Assembly: GCA_037953745.1 (NCBI GenBank)
Contig: JBAKBP010000196.1
Span: 82,501-146,500, forward strand
Length of the DNA: 64,000 nt
From: Lithodes maja
Lineage: Eukaryota > Arthropoda > Malacostraca > Decapoda > Lithodidae
Direction: 5' to 3'
Below the pieces are notes generated by a model. It did not search any database. It was given only the letters and a program-made list of their open reading frames with translations, and had not been told where the DNA came from. Below, in pieces: positions 62,860 to 64,000 of this stretch; the stretch's first letter is position 1; each line of letters starts with the position of its first letter. A program made the translations under genes and the position numbers.

Positions 62860-64000
62860 TGAAAACACTCATTTCTCAAATCTGGAGGAAAATGTTAAGT
62901 GTGAATTGTGATTTCGCCAAGGCATTTGATAAAGTAGATCACGGCCTCGTTCTTCACAAGCTGAAAAATCTAGGTATAGGAGGAAACCTCGGCAAGTGGC
63001 TGCACAGCTTCCTAACCCATAGGGAACAGAGAGTATCGGTCCAAGGACACCTTTCAGACCCAAGCGAGGTAATAAGTGGCGTTCCGCAGGGGTCTGTACT
63101 AGGACCACTTCTGTTCCTTATCATGATAGGGGATATTGATCATGATCTCCAGCACTCCAAGGCCACCTCATTTGCAGATGACACAAGAGTAATGAGGAGG
63201 GTAGAGACAGCGGACGATGTGGCCCTGCTACAAGAAGATCTGAATCGCCTTCTGGACTGGGCAGATTCCAACAACATGAGGATGAACGGCGAGAAATTTG
63301 AATTGCTAAGGTACGGCCCTCTACAAACCATCAAAGAGGGCACCAGCTACCAGGCCAATTAAGAAACCATCACTCCAAAAGAACATGTGTGGGACCTGGG
63401 AGTAACAATAAGTACCGATGGAACTTTTTCTCGCCACATCAACCAAACCACCGAGACAGCTAGGAGACTCGCAGGATGGATCCTCAGGACCTTCCAAACT
63501 AGAGAGAGGGCCTGTATGCTGACACTCTGGAAGGCTCTGGTCCTCCCAAAGGTGGAATACTGCTGCCAGCTATGGACTCCCCACAAGATAGGTGACATCG
63601 GCAAGCTGGAGTCTCTACAGAGGACCTTCACCAGCAGGATCTGGGGTCTCCAAACATGAATTACTGGGAACGCCTGAAGGAGTTGCGACTCTACTCCCTT
63701 CAGAGACGACGAGAACGTTACCTTGTGATTTACGTGTGGAAGACCCTAGAAGGGCTGGTACCTGACGTGGGACTAGTCATCAACAACCACGTTAGAAAAG
63801 GGCGGCTGTGCTACATCAAGAGGACTGAGGCTACCTCTCAGAAAATAGCAACTGTCGCCCACAACAACTTCAGCAAAAATGGGGCTCGTCTCTTCAATAC
63901 TGTACCAAAGGCCGTCCGGGAACTGACGGGAGTCACGACCGACTCCTTCAAGCGTCAGCTGGACCGATGGCTGGCCACAGTACCAGACGAGCCCCCAACA
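62860..64000 (+). pseudogene. LINE family K, reverse transcriptase region, runs off the window
   Basis: Frame 62859-63362 enters RT at CDFAKAFDKVDHGLVLHKL, with SGVPQGSVLGPLLFLIMIGDID and catalytic FADD in TSFADDTRVMRR. TAA at 63360-63362 is in frame with the next part (MWDLGVTISTDGTFSRHIN, WKALVLPKVEYCCQLWTPH). A shift at 63659 leads to YWERLKELRLYSLQRRRERY and GARLFNTVPKAVRE up to the window end. A CR1/I-type LINE of a different family from M and X. The 5' end is truncated or diverged. Confidence 0.82.

Overview
This is a eukaryotic, repeat-dominated genomic window, most probably from a decapod crustacean or a close relative. That inference rests on DIRS1-type tyrosine-recombinase retrotransposons (known to be common in Decapoda), CR1-like, RTE-like and jockey-like LINEs, piggyBac and hAT DNA transposons, TTAGG-type motifs and long low-complexity arrays. 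No gene looks bacterial. Almost every protein-coding trace is a transposable element (TE). One short candidate host exon (9417-9547, +) is the only non-TE coding signal, and it is weak.

Layout. 1-12032: mostly non-coding DNA with microsatellites, a tRNA-like SINE fragment, a piggyBac-type MITE (3161-3582), a hairpin MITE (4334-4509), an 18-bp minisatellite running into a 200-N gap (6027-6226), LINE remnants, and a perfect 63-bp x 8 tandem array (10854-11357). 12033-53994: a single old DIRS1-like element on the minus strand, read here as one scaffold of roughly 8 kb expanded to 42 kb by insertions. Its inverted terminal repeats lie at 12033-12395 and 53694-53994. Its recombinase and RT lie at 26655-29556, and its gag at 44338-44847 and 47535-49720.

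Inside that scaffold sit: a piggyBac element (12883-26650, TTAA on both sides), itself interrupted by a 9.3-kb Gypsy LTR retrotransposon (14592-23870, CCAG target duplication) and two LINE fragments; a near full-length CR1-like LINE on the minus strand (about 29600-41560), split by a second, younger DIRS element (32161-40201); a hAT-like element (41942-44238) carrying another LINE fragment; and further CR1-like, RTE-like and SINE insertions (44848-53636). 53995-64000: jockey-like tails, a third diverged and broken DIRS copy (55832-about 60045) holding a piggyBac MITE and a jockey-like LINE, tandem arrays near 61 kb, and two more LINE fragments, the last running off the window.

The most notable items are: (1) the Gypsy element, whose pol order is protease-integrase-RT-RNase H (integrase before RT), the Gmr1-type order, with nearly identical 1.8-kb LTRs; (2) the target-duplication-free insertion of the younger DIRS copy, whose removal restores the reading frame of the host LINE; (3) the six-level nest itself, whose breakpoints give a relative insertion order. 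None of the elements has an unbroken set of genes as written. All coordinates and comparisons were made by eye; no database search was run.
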